A program made the translations under genes and the position numbers. This document shows positions 30,754 through 39,649 of a DNA stretch of 64,000 nucleotides, one piece after another. The notes under the pieces were generated by a model. That model worked only from the letters and a program-made list of their open reading frames with translations. It searched no databases and was not told the DNA's origin. Origin of the DNA: Sphingobacterium endophyticum (GTDB lineage: Bacteria > Bacteroidota > Bacteroidia > Sphingobacteriales > Sphingobacteriaceae). The stretch lies in the NCBI RefSeq assembly GCF_009733535.1, contig NZ_SMMI01000005.1:218121-282120 (forward strand). The letters run 5' to 3'. Positions within the stretch are counted from its first letter, which is position 1. Each line of letters begins with the position of its first letter.

Positions 30754-33464
30754 CCTATTTGAATCGTTAGTTCCTCACCCTGATTTATTTGAATTGATTT
30801 ATTAAATTTAATTTTAGCCTTTCCATTTTCCACGGCCACTTCCTTAACAACAGTATTTTGTCCCATTAGAAGTACTTTAACATCTTGAGTAGGAATTTTA
30901 GATTTCCCTATCGCATTCAATGTGATCTCTTCAACCTCTAAGAGCCCTTTCTCTAATTTTAAAATTGCATTTAATTTTTCCGAACTAGATTTTTGAGAAT
31001 AACTTCCCCAACCTTCAGAACCAGTAAATGCGGCTTTAAAATCTTGAGGATTTATTTTTGGATCAAATCCGATTTGTTTTTTAGGTCCATGGAATGTAAA
31101 TCCACAGGCATTGATAAAAGTTCCATAACTCGCCATTGCTCTTGCATAATGATCGCTGCATTCAATTTCATTGAAAGGATTTCTTTTAGATGCATGGTAT
31201 CTTTCATGAATTTTGCGTGTTAGGATTAGGCTTTCATCAATCATCCCCTCTCCCATCATATGTGCGGCAACTTGATGTTCAAATCCACTCATACATTCAT
31301 GGAAATATCCAAGTTGCCAGGTTTCATTTTCTCCATATGCTTTTTTTTCATTCTTTGGATTAGTATTCATCACCATTCCAGCATCCCCTGCTAATGCATA
31401 AGGTCTTCCTTGAAGATGTGTTTTAATATAAGGTCCAACATCCGGTGTGAAATTATAATTCCATAAAGCCCTCAGTGCTGACATTGTTTTTTCTTTCGAG
31501 TTGATTCTTGGCAATCCTAACTGAAATGTCCATGCCTGTCCATAAACCTGATCGATATGACATGTGTTATAGGAACCAAGTTTCTTTCTTCCAAATTCCT
31601 TGTTGGGACAATGAATATAATACTCGCCATTAAAGAGCTGTTCATCCATATTTCTCGATCCTATTTGGAAATAATCTGCACATACCTTTTGGAAAGAAGA
31701 GTCTCCCATTTCTGCTGCCATCCGTTCCGCAGCTTTTACTGCCGCTAAACAAAGTCCAACTATCCATGCAATTTCCCCTTCCCAAACCGCATCTAAGGTA
31801 TTTTCCATCGGAGTATCAGTCATTCCATCACCGTTCTTATCCTGATTTAAAATAAACTGGGTTGCTTTTTTAATGGATTGCCAATTTTTTTTCAAGAAGG
31901 TATTATCTTTACTTGTTTGATGATCACGAAAACATCTTAAGATAACTCCTGCCTGTCCATCAATTGCTGGTCTTGATTCATATTCTGCCCTAAAAATAAT
32001 TGCGCCTGAATCTGGCTTGAACCCAACTCCAAAATCAGTTTGTTCTCTTAAATTACGTTCAAGTCCAGGAAATATCCTACCCATTGACTGTCCATATTGC
32101 CAAACATGTGTGCAAGTACCGGCACAGGCTCCTACTCCTTCCCAACCCCAAAACCTTCCGGTTCCAAAACGCATTGTATTTGCTGTGGCTAGTGTACCTA
32201 TATTGACAAATGTCCTGTCAATAAACCAATTTGGCAAGGTCGTATCATTCCAGGTTTTCACCCAACTCAATGTATCTGCATCCAATTTTGATTTATTAAT
32301 TGAATAAAACTTCAATACTTCAGCAGCATCCTTAAACTTTGTCCCATACCAATATCCTTCTTTTGCATCAATTAGATGTTCTCTGAGTTTCGGATGAGGA
32401 TTATTAAAAAACCAAGAAACGGTATAATCAAAATGCTCTTTGCCTGATCCATTTAACAATCTACTGGAACTAATAGCCGCTATTTGCATGCGCCCAAATT
32501 CATCAACATGATTATCAATATTATTTTCAACAGAATCCGGGGATATCGGCCATTGTTCAACTTTAGTACTAACCTTTGCGTTTGGATCATGGCTCATAAA
32601 GGCCATATTCCCATGGTCTCCTGCAGATTGAAACTCAACAGGAACTTGATCTGCTGAAAAATAAACTAGCTTGGATCCAGAATTCACCTTATCTATCCTA
32701 GCTACCTTTTTTACATCATTAAATTCTTTCCTGCCCTTATGAACTCCATTTTCCATCCATCCTATGAGCTCAACTTCAATATTTTGATCAAATTTATTTT
32801 TGATTTCAATATGAAAGTTAGTTAATGGCAATGAAGAATTATCTTCATCCAGGGGAATAAAAGGAGAAAATGCCGTTAGTTCAACATCAACAGGAAATGA
32901 ATTACTAGAAAATATCACTTTACAAGATGGGTAAGATGGTTCAAAAATCACTTCGTCCCAATGGCTTTCTTTAAGTTCTTTTTGAAGGACTTTTCCATCT
33001 CTTTTCACCGCTACCAAAAAACCTTGTTCAAATTTTCGCAAATTATCAGCTATTGCAGGTTCAACGAATGCAGATCCGTCCCTAGGCCTAACACGAACCA
33101 TTTCTTTACCATTATCCCATTGGATTACTTTTCCTTCAATACCTTCTCTTGAACCGTCGTAAGCATCGTTGAAGACCTGCCATAACCAAAGTCTCCCGTC
33201 ACCCCCAATATATACCGTACCTGTATGAAGCCCTCCTACTGGCATTCCGATATACTTTAATTCATTTCGACTTTTTTTATATTGAAGTTTTTCATCCTTT
33301 TTATATAAGGATTTTATCCAAGATGAATCATACCCTTTATCTAATGGTATATTGTGAATCACTTGATTCCAAGCAAACATGCTTGTAGACCAAACTGGAA
33401 AATTAACAGCAATCACTCCTAAGCCTAATAAACTTGTATTCTTCAAAAAATTTCTTCTATCCAT
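30750..33464 (-). CDS. GH116-family glycoside hydrolase, Tat-exported
   Basis: 904 aa with a twin-arginine signal (MDRRNFLKN, then LLGLGVIAVNF). The N-terminal beta domain begins with GMPVGGLHTGTVYIGGDGRLWLWQVF, followed by an (alpha/alpha)6 catalytic domain (about 385-800) with GTCTHVWQYGQ, FPGLERNLREQTDFG, NTLDAVWEGEIAWIVGLCLAA and SGFEHQVAAHM. This matches the GH116 group of GBA2-like beta-glucosidases and glucosylceramidases, in which a Glu nucleophile and an Asp acid/base are used. I can see the LDxxW Asp region but could not place the nucleophile with certainty. Length fits the family. It is translationally coupled to the RbsD-like lipoprotein; a SusD remnant lies just upstream. Confidence 0.85.
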   Translation of the reverse strand: MDRRNFLKNTSLLGLGVIAVNFPVWSTSMFAWNQVIHNIPLDKGYDSSWIKSLYKKDEKLQYKKSRNELKYIGMPVGGLHTGTVYIGGDGRLWLWQVFNDAYDGSREGIEGKVIQWDNGKEMVRVRPRDGSAFVEPAIADNLRKFEQGFLVAVKRDGKVLQKELKESHWDEVIFEPSYPSCKVIFSSNSFPVDVELTAFSPFIPLDEDNSSLPLTNFHIEIKNKFDQNIEVELIGWMENGVHKGRKEFNDVKKVARIDKVNSGSKLVYFSADQVPVEFQSAGDHGNMAFMSHDPNAKVSTKVEQWPISPDSVENNIDNHVDEFGRMQIAAISSSRLLNGSGKEHFDYTVSWFFNNPHPKLREHLIDAKEGYWYGTKFKDAAEVLKFYSINKSKLDADTLSWVKTWNDTTLPNWFIDRTFVNIGTLATANTMRFGTGRFWGWEGVGACAGTCTHVWQYGQSMGRIFPGLERNLREQTDFGVGFKPDSGAIIFRAEYESRPAIDGQAGVILRCFRDHQTSKDNTFLKKNWQSIKKATQFILNQDKNGDGMTDTPMENTLDAVWEGEIAWIVGLCLAAVKAAERMAAEMGDSSFQKVCADYFQIGSRNMDEQLFNGEYYIHCPNKEFGRKKLGSYNTCHIDQVYGQAWTFQLGLPRINSKEKTMSALRALWNYNFTPDVGPYIKTHLQGRPYALAGDAGMVMNTNPKNEKKAYGENETWQLGYFHECMSGFEHQVAAHMMGEGMIDESLILTRKIHERYHASKRNPFNEIECSDHYARAMASYGTFINACGFTFHGPKKQIGFDPKINPQDFKAAFTGSEGWGSYSQKSSSEKLNAILKLEKGLLEVEEITLNAIGKSKIPTQDVKVLLMGQNTVVKEVAVENGKAKIKFNKSIQINQGEELTIQIG

Positions 33465-33483
33465 AATTATTTTGCATTAATTA

Positions 33484-33705
33484 CTACCAGCCTGCGTTTT
33501 GAGGTAATAAATTTTGGTTTCTATCAATTGCAGTTTGCGGAATTGGCCATAAATAATGTTTACTCTTATCAAACACACGATTTTGAGCTAAATATTTAGG
33601 CTTAGTCCAATCGCCAACTTGGTCTTTTTCATTACTATTAATTCCATAAGCAGGCTTATTTAATACATCCTCAGCGATTTTCCATCTTAATATATCGAAA
33701 TAACG
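33484..33705 (-). pseudogene. C-terminal remnant of a second SusD-like gene
   Basis: Reading the minus strand from 33705 to the TAG at 33486-33484 gives 73 uninterrupted codons. They start RYFDILRWKIAEDVL, continue through KHYLWPIPQTAIDRN, and end NLLPQNAGW. This is the conserved SusD C-terminus (R-x-FDxxRW ... LWPIPQ.EI..N..L.QN.GW). Upstream there is an in-frame TAA (33708-33706), and no more SusD similarity before the terminator of the intact SusD at 33734. It is a truncated leftover of another SusD gene positioned directly before GH116. It is not a copy of the intact neighbour's tail, which ends NLKQNPGY. Confidence 0.88.
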
Positions 33706-33724
33706 TTAGTTTTTAAAACATTAA

Positions 33725-33759
33725 AAAAAAATAGCCCATTCCAAAATTTTGGAATGGGC
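33725..33759 (-). terminator. Terminator of SusCD operon
   Basis: Perfect 26-base palindrome (33734-33759; GCCCATTCCAAAA and complement), followed on the minus strand by a run of T (complement of 33722-33731). Confidence 0.8.
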
Positions 33760-33791
33760 AACCTTCACTAATACTAAAACTATTTACTAAC

Positions 33792-35402
33792 TTAATATCC
33801 TGGATTCTGTTTTAAATTTGGATTTTTGGTAATCTCCGCATTTGGAATTGGAAATAAAGTTCGTGCTTGTTCATTTGCATGAGGTTTGTGATTAAACCAA
33901 GACTTTGTTTGAAATACGCCAAACCTGATAATATCTTGCCTTCTCCTAGCTTCCGCAGCAAATTCCCAACCCAACTCGTCTAAGAATCTTCCATATTTAA
34001 TGTCTGCTCCACCATTCGAAGTGGTTACTGTATTATTCTTTTCTTGCCATCCATAATTATAAGAACTTCCTTGCATCAATTGTGCAGCAGTTACTCTGGC
34101 TTTGGTAGGATTTTCTTTGAAAGCTCTTTCTCGAACTTGCGTTACTAAAGTCGCAGCTTCTTCGGCTTTATTGGTCCTTAATAATGCTTCCGCTTTCATT
34201 AACAAAACATCTGCATATCGAAGCATTGGATAATCATTATCAAGATTGTTTGTAGCTCCTTGTTTGATTGCATATTTACCTATGCGATAACCAGCATTTG
34301 AAGCTGCAACGGTTCCATCTCCACCAATTCCAGGAACTTGTTTTACATAATTGATGACCTCCTGTCCTGTACTTGAATTTAATTGCGGTCCTTGGATCCA
34401 AGAATCATAAAGACGAGTATCATCCTTATCATAGGTATCAATAAATTGAGGCACTGCACAATTTCCGCCCCAAGGACCGGCAGCCATACTATAAACTAAG
34501 CGGCTTAGAGGGTCCAAAGTTTTCATATGTATTTGATTTCCTGTTCCATAGACTTCGTCGTAGGGAACAGCAAAAATAATTTCTGGCGAGTTCTGATTGG
34601 TTGCAGAAAAGATATTCGGGTAGAGCTCATCCAATCTATATTGATTGCTATTGATAATTTCATTCGTTTCCTGAATGACTTTGTCCCATTGAGCAGTGCC
34701 AGTATAAACTTCGGCATTCAGATATACCTTGGCCAATAAAGCTTTTGCTCCCCAGAAATTGATTCTACCATACATTGAGCTCACTTCTTTTGATAACAAT
34801 GGCATAACCTCAGTCAATTCTTTTACTACAAAATCATAGACCTCTTTTCGTGTCTTTTGCTGAGGTAAGCTATCGTCACGATAATCTGTTACAATAGGAA
34901 CATTTCCATGATTATCTAATAATAAATAATAAGCTAAAGCTCGTGTAGCTCGCAATTCTGCAATTGCTGCATTTCCAGTTTCCTCTGGTAAAGCTAACAA
35001 GCCATCCTCAATTTGCATAACCACCATGTTTACTTTTGTAATCGTAGCAAATGCCTGATTCCAAGTGTTGTATGGTTGCCACTGCTCGGAAGTCCAGGTA
35101 TGTTGATGCATCCTGCGGTAAGTTCCTCCATCATCCCAGCCATTTGGTCTAACAGGAGTTATGATATGGTCAGCACTTTCTTCTTGAAGATCGAAGTATC
35201 CTTGCCACCCAAACATGAGTGCACGCAAAGAACTATAGGTTGGAGCTACAATAAATGGAAGATCCCTTTCTGTCGGATTTACCGTACTTCCTAGAACCTC
35301 TGAATAAACTTCTTCATTCAAATCTGTACATGAATTGAAAGTGAGCGTGGATCCGAACAAACCACTTAGAAGTAGAATATGTTTAAATTTTAAGTTTTTC
35401 AT
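33792..35402 (-). CDS. SusD/RagB family nutrient-binding lipoprotein
   Basis: 536 aa, full length. Lipoprotein signal with Cys25 (LTFNSC). Helical TPR-like core with RATRALAYYLLLDNHGNVPIV (about 149-169), LRYADVLLMKAEALLR and the C-terminal EARRRQDIIRFG...LFPIPNAEI..N..L.QNPGY. It is surface-exposed and caps the SusC transporter to capture a glycan or peptide. The gene lies 45 bases downstream of susC in the same operon. No hydrolase, sigma/anti-sigma pair or hybrid regulator is in the same transcription unit, so substrate and control are open. The nearby hydrolases are separated by a terminator and a remnant. Confidence 0.93.
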   Translation of the reverse strand: MKNLKFKHILLLSGLFGSTLTFNSCTDLNEEVYSEVLGSTVNPTERDLPFIVAPTYSSLRALMFGWQGYFDLQEESADHIITPVRPNGWDDGGTYRRMHQHTWTSEQWQPYNTWNQAFATITKVNMVVMQIEDGLLALPEETGNAAIAELRATRALAYYLLLDNHGNVPIVTDYRDDSLPQQKTRKEVYDFVVKELTEVMPLLSKEVSSMYGRINFWGAKALLAKVYLNAEVYTGTAQWDKVIQETNEIINSNQYRLDELYPNIFSATNQNSPEIIFAVPYDEVYGTGNQIHMKTLDPLSRLVYSMAAGPWGGNCAVPQFIDTYDKDDTRLYDSWIQGPQLNSSTGQEVINYVKQVPGIGGDGTVAASNAGYRIGKYAIKQGATNNLDNDYPMLRYADVLLMKAEALLRTNKAEEAATLVTQVRERAFKENPTKARVTAAQLMQGSSYNYGWQEKNNTVTTSNGGADIKYGRFLDELGWEFAAEARRRQDIIRFGVFQTKSWFNHKPHANEQARTLFPIPNAEITKNPNLKQNPGY

Positions 35403-35447
35403 TTTCTCATCGTTTAATTTGATTATTAAATAGTTATCTCGACAGGA

Positions 35448-38396
35448 TTAGAATTTTACATTCAAGCCAATTGTGTAAGTCCTTGTGGTCGGATAACGAT
35501 CACGATGTTCAATTCCTGGTGCAAATTGAAAATCTCCTTCAAAGCTTGTAGCTTCAGGATCTAAACCAGAATATTTAGTAAAAGTGACTAGGTTTAATCC
35601 AGATACATAAATTCTTAGATTGTTAATGCCTTTAATAGCCTGTGGCTTAAACGTATATCCTAAGGTAAGATTGTCTAATTTGAAATAATCTGCATTTTCA
35701 ATATAATGAGATACATAAACCAAATCATTATTTAAAACCTTTCCGTCAATAGGATCATAAGCTGATTTTAAAGCATTGTAAGCTTTATTAACTGGATTCT
35801 CATAATACATTCTAGGCATGTTCAACATTTGGTGACCAAACGCACCTCTCCAATTCAAAGTCAAATCAACATTCTTAAATTGAAAGTTATTGTTCCATCC
35901 TAGGTTAAAGTCAGGAATTCCATTTCCATAATATTGTCTGTCCTCAACGCTGGCATCCGCAATAGGAATAACTTCCCCATTCTTAGATTCTACTAACCAT
36001 TTTCCATTATCATCCAATCCAACAGTTTTCCATACATAGAAATCTCCAATACTTCTCCCAACTTCTACACGGTGGGTAAATGTTTGAATTGGCTCTCCAG
36101 TATATCCAGAATCAAAATATTCTTGAGTTACGCCAAATCGATCATTTGACAGATTAATTAACTTATTTTTATTACTAGAAAATACAACTCCTGTTTTCCA
36201 TTTTAGGCCTTCTTCTTTTGTTAGAACATCTACATTTACTAATGCCTCAAATCCTGAGTTACTCATTTCACCTGCATTGATAAACATGGTAGAAGTCAAA
36301 TATGGAGGAACTGGAACTTCGAACCAGTATAACAAATCCTTAACCCTTCTATTGTAATAATCCAATGATCCATATACTCTATTGTTTGCAAAACTATAAT
36401 CCACTCCAACGTTGAATTCATTTTTTCTTTCCCATCTCAGGTCTGGATTAAAGTTTCGAGCCGGAACAAACCCAGGCACCCAATTTCCATTGATATAAGC
36501 GCCTTGAGTTAAGGTATAATTATAACTGATCTGAGAATTGTAGGGTGATCCAGCAATAGTCCCTGTAACCCCATACCCTGCTCTCCATTTTAATTGGTTG
36601 ACTACTGTTTGTTCTGCAAAGAAATCCTCCTTCGCCATATCCCAACCGATAGAAACAGCTGGGAAATTACCCCATTTGTTATTTTCACCAAAAGTACTCG
36701 ACCCTTCTCGGCGTAAACTAACCATCGCCATATACTTCTCTTTATAGTTATAAGTTAATCTTCCAAAAAATCCAACAAGGGTCGACTCTTGTTTGTAACT
36801 TTCCATTGTAGCCAAACCCTCTTTTAAGGCTAAACCAGATTCCAAAAAGTTATAACTGTATTGATCGGTAGGAAAATTGAAGTTATATGCATAAAAATTC
36901 TCAAAAGTGTTTCTTTGCCAACTGTAACCTCCCAACACATTGAATCGATGATCATTAAAAGATTTGTTATAGTTAGCAGTTAACTCCATCAAATTCTCAA
37001 CTCCAGCTTGAGTAAATCTTCCTGCAGTACCATTTAAATTATTTTTAGTTGTATTAATATGATCAAATGTGGTACTTGTGCCAGTTAAATCATTGTCCTG
37101 CACTCTTGAAAACAAAGCTTTAAAACTCAAAGCATCAATTGGCCGGTAATCCAATGAACCATTCAATCTGGTTTCTCGGAAAATACGGTCATTTGTTGTT
37201 TCATTAATCATTCCAAGTGGATTATCATACATATAAGCATTATTCTCCTGCCATTTACCTTCGTCATTATAAATTCTATCTGTAGGATTTCTAATCATAG
37301 CTTGTCGCCACATATATTCAGAACTTCCCCCTTGAAGTGCTTTGATACTATTACTGATAAGTTGAATTCGACTTCTTAGTTTACCATCAAACATTTCATG
37401 GTTTAAATCAGCGCGAATATTTAATCGCTCTTGTCCACTCTTCAAAAGAACCCCATCCCAATCTCTATAATTTACCGTACCTGTGAAATTCGTACGTGCA
37501 TTTCCACCAAAAAGAGAAAGGTTATGATTATGTGAAAAAGGATTTTGAGTAACTTCCTCTATCCAATTTGTGTTATGCCCTAAGTCTTCATAAGCTTTAC
37601 CTTCGGAGATCAAACGACGATAATCATCAGCATTAAGAAGGTCTGGAACTCTGAATAAGGTCTGTAAAGAAGCATAGTTATTATATTCAATTGTAGTTTT
37701 ACCATCGGTAGATCTATTTTGGCGCGTAGTGATAAAGATTACACCCCCAGTTGCTCGGGTACCATAGATCGCTGCAGCTGATCCATCTTTCATCACGTCG
37801 ACAGACTCAATATCCTCCGGAGCTACAGAATTAAAATCCCCAGGCACGCCATCAATAATAACTAATGGATTTACTGAGCCTTGAATGGAATTCAATCCCC
37901 TTAGATTAATTTGGGTAGATCCATTAGGATCTCCACTCGGTGTTGTGATGCGTAATCCGGCCACTTTGCCTTGAATTAATTGACCAGCATCTTTAACAGC
38001 ACCTTGATTAAAACTTTCGGATTTAACACTTGCTACAGATCCGGTCGTCTCCCCTTTTTTCTGCGTTCCATAACCTACAACAATAACTTGCTCCAGATCT
38101 TCCGAAGACTCATCCAGTGTAATGGTTAATTTTGTCTGGCTAGCTAGTGATACATGCTTGGCATTATATCCTAAAAAACTTGTGCTTAGTGAGGTGCCTG
38201 GTATATATTCTAAACTGAAATTACCATTGGCATCTGTAATAAATTTTTGATTGGTATTGCTTAAGGAAATTGTCACTCCCGACAACTTCTCCCCTGTTGA
38301 ATTTACAACCTGACCATCTAATTTAATTTTATCCTGAGCAAATAAAATTTGAATCGTGGCAAGCAGCATAAAAATAAGTAATATTGGTTTCTTCAT
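35448..38396 (-). CDS. SusC/RagA family TonB-linked outer membrane transporter
   Basis: About 982 aa from ATG 38396, signal peptide ending near FAQ (residue 21). Domains in order: a carboxypeptidase-like regulatory beta-sandwich (DGQVVNSTGEKLSGVTISL), the TonB box region EQVIVVGYGTQKK (about 101-113), a plug domain (LRGLNSIQG..PLVIIDGVPGD..SVDVMKDGSAAAIYG), and a 22-strand beta-barrel ending in an aromatic residue (LNVKF). It forms the energised outer-membrane channel with the SusD downstream. There is no N-terminal STN (FecR-interacting) domain, consistent with the absence of an ECF sigma/anti-sigma pair. The longer frame to 38420 adds residues before the signal peptide. Confidence 0.93.
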   Translation of the reverse strand: MKKPILLIFMLLATIQILFAQDKIKLDGQVVNSTGEKLSGVTISLSNTNQKFITDANGNFSLEYIPGTSLSTSFLGYNAKHVSLASQTKLTITLDESSEDLEQVIVVGYGTQKKGETTGSVASVKSESFNQGAVKDAGQLIQGKVAGLRITTPSGDPNGSTQINLRGLNSIQGSVNPLVIIDGVPGDFNSVAPEDIESVDVMKDGSAAAIYGTRATGGVIFITTRQNRSTDGKTTIEYNNYASLQTLFRVPDLLNADDYRRLISEGKAYEDLGHNTNWIEEVTQNPFSHNHNLSLFGGNARTNFTGTVNYRDWDGVLLKSGQERLNIRADLNHEMFDGKLRSRIQLISNSIKALQGGSSEYMWRQAMIRNPTDRIYNDEGKWQENNAYMYDNPLGMINETTNDRIFRETRLNGSLDYRPIDALSFKALFSRVQDNDLTGTSTTFDHINTTKNNLNGTAGRFTQAGVENLMELTANYNKSFNDHRFNVLGGYSWQRNTFENFYAYNFNFPTDQYSYNFLESGLALKEGLATMESYKQESTLVGFFGRLTYNYKEKYMAMVSLRREGSSTFGENNKWGNFPAVSIGWDMAKEDFFAEQTVVNQLKWRAGYGVTGTIAGSPYNSQISYNYTLTQGAYINGNWVPGFVPARNFNPDLRWERKNEFNVGVDYSFANNRVYGSLDYYNRRVKDLLYWFEVPVPPYLTSTMFINAGEMSNSGFEALVNVDVLTKEEGLKWKTGVVFSSNKNKLINLSNDRFGVTQEYFDSGYTGEPIQTFTHRVEVGRSIGDFYVWKTVGLDDNGKWLVESKNGEVIPIADASVEDRQYYGNGIPDFNLGWNNNFQFKNVDLTLNWRGAFGHQMLNMPRMYYENPVNKAYNALKSAYDPIDGKVLNNDLVYVSHYIENADYFKLDNLTLGYTFKPQAIKGINNLRIYVSGLNLVTFTKYSGLDPEATSFEGDFQFAPGIEHRDRYPTTRTYTIGLNVKF

Positions 38397-38577
38397 AATG
38401 GTTAAATGTATTTTAGACAATTATTCCTAAGATAGAGACGATTTCTTATCGAGGTAACACAGATTTTACCTAGTACTAATCATTTTTTAACCCTTATTTA
38501 TGAAAGAATTAATCACATTTTAAAGAAATTTTAATTAAAAATCACCGTTGAATAGCATTGATTCACAGTTATATATA

Positions 38578-38606
38578 AAAAAGGGAGTGAAAATCACTCC
38601 CTTTTT
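38578..38606 (-). terminator. Terminator of hydroxyproline operon
   Basis: AAAAAGGGAGTGA (38578-38590) and TCACTCCCTTTTT (38594-38606) with an AAA loop, 65 bases past the last gene of the operon and before the susC leader. Confidence 0.7.
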
Positions 38607-38670
38607 ACATTTTTTAGATCCGTACTATCAGTTCTTAATTTCTTAATATATTCAAATATGAATGGCTGGA

Positions 38671-39615
38671 TTATTTTGCAATCGATTCATAAACCAATAA
38701 GGCAGCTGCAAGATCTTCAATAGCTAAACCTGCTGATTTAAATACTGTTATTTCCTTTTGATTCTGTCTTCCGGAATGCATTTCGGTACATAACTCTACC
38801 AGGTTCGCTTTTATGGTATTTGGGTCTAATATCCCAGTTTTGATAGGAATAGCCAGCTCTCCTGTTTCATGCAAAGCACCTTCTCTTGAGTCTACAAATA
38901 TTGAACTTTTCTTGATGGCATCATCATCTGCTTCTCTTGTATAAGGGGTGTGAGAACCGATTAAATCCAAATGTGTACCTTCTTTTATCCATTCTCCTTT
39001 TATAATTGGGTCTTTAGAAAGTGTTGCGCTTGAAATAACGTCAGCAGATTCAATTCCTTGCTGTAAATCTGTGGCAAGAGTTACATTATTGTAGCCAGTA
39101 TTTCTTAGTCCTTCAATCAATTCGCCAGCTTTTTCTTTGTTTCTGGCCCAGATATAAATTTTTTTATAATTCCTTACCACTGAATGTGCTTGAACTAAAT
39201 GCTTAGCTACCCCTCCACTTCCAATGACCAGCAATGTTTCGGCATCTTTCCTTGCTAAATAACTCGCCGCTAATGCAGAAGTGCATGCTGTCCGAACAGA
39301 TGTTAATTTGGAGGCATCCATTATTGCTAACGGAACACCAGTTTGAGAATCAAAAAGCGTATATAATGCATGAATTGCTGGAAGATTCTGATTTGAATTT
39401 GTCGGTGCAACAATCACTTGTTTACAACCTAAATATTTATCGGTCCAAGCCGGCATTAAAATCAATGCATTATCAGAACCATCAGCTCGATTATAAAAAT
39501 GATGATGTCTTACAGGCATATTAAATTTCGAAATGAAAATCTGACGTAATGCCTCTAACATCTTATCATATTTCAATACAGAATCAATTGTCTTGTTATC
39601 AATATTTATCATCAT
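38671..39615 (-). CDS. Ornithine cyclodeaminase-family protein, probable ketimine/pyrroline-2-carboxylate reductase
   Basis: 314 aa, standard length for the OCD/mu-crystallin family. N-terminal substrate domain with RHHHFYN and the KxxxxxP segment (GCKQVIVAPTNS); NAD(P) motif VIGSGGVAKHLVQAHS (131-146); later DSREGALHETGELAIP. Members include ornithine cyclodeaminase, alanine dehydrogenase and delta1-pyrroline-2-carboxylate reductase (LhpI). In this operon (hydroxyproline epimerase, D-amino acid oxidase, deaminase) the reductase role is the best fit: it would return delta1-pyrroline-2-carboxylate, formed from D-proline or trans-3-hydroxyproline, to L-proline. That is inference from context. 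It is the last gene of the eight-gene operon. Confidence 0.82.
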   Translation of the reverse strand: MMINIDNKTIDSVLKYDKMLEALRQIFISKFNMPVRHHHFYNRADGSDNALILMPAWTDKYLGCKQVIVAPTNSNQNLPAIHALYTLFDSQTGVPLAIMDASKLTSVRTACTSALAASYLARKDAETLLVIGSGGVAKHLVQAHSVVRNYKKIYIWARNKEKAGELIEGLRNTGYNNVTLATDLQQGIESADVISSATLSKDPIIKGEWIKEGTHLDLIGSHTPYTREADDDAIKKSSIFVDSREGALHETGELAIPIKTGILDPNTIKANLVELCTEMHSGRQNQKEITVFKSAGLAIEDLAAALLVYESIAK

Positions 39616-39649
39616 TCTTAGCTTTAATATTTTTAAAAATTACTAATTA

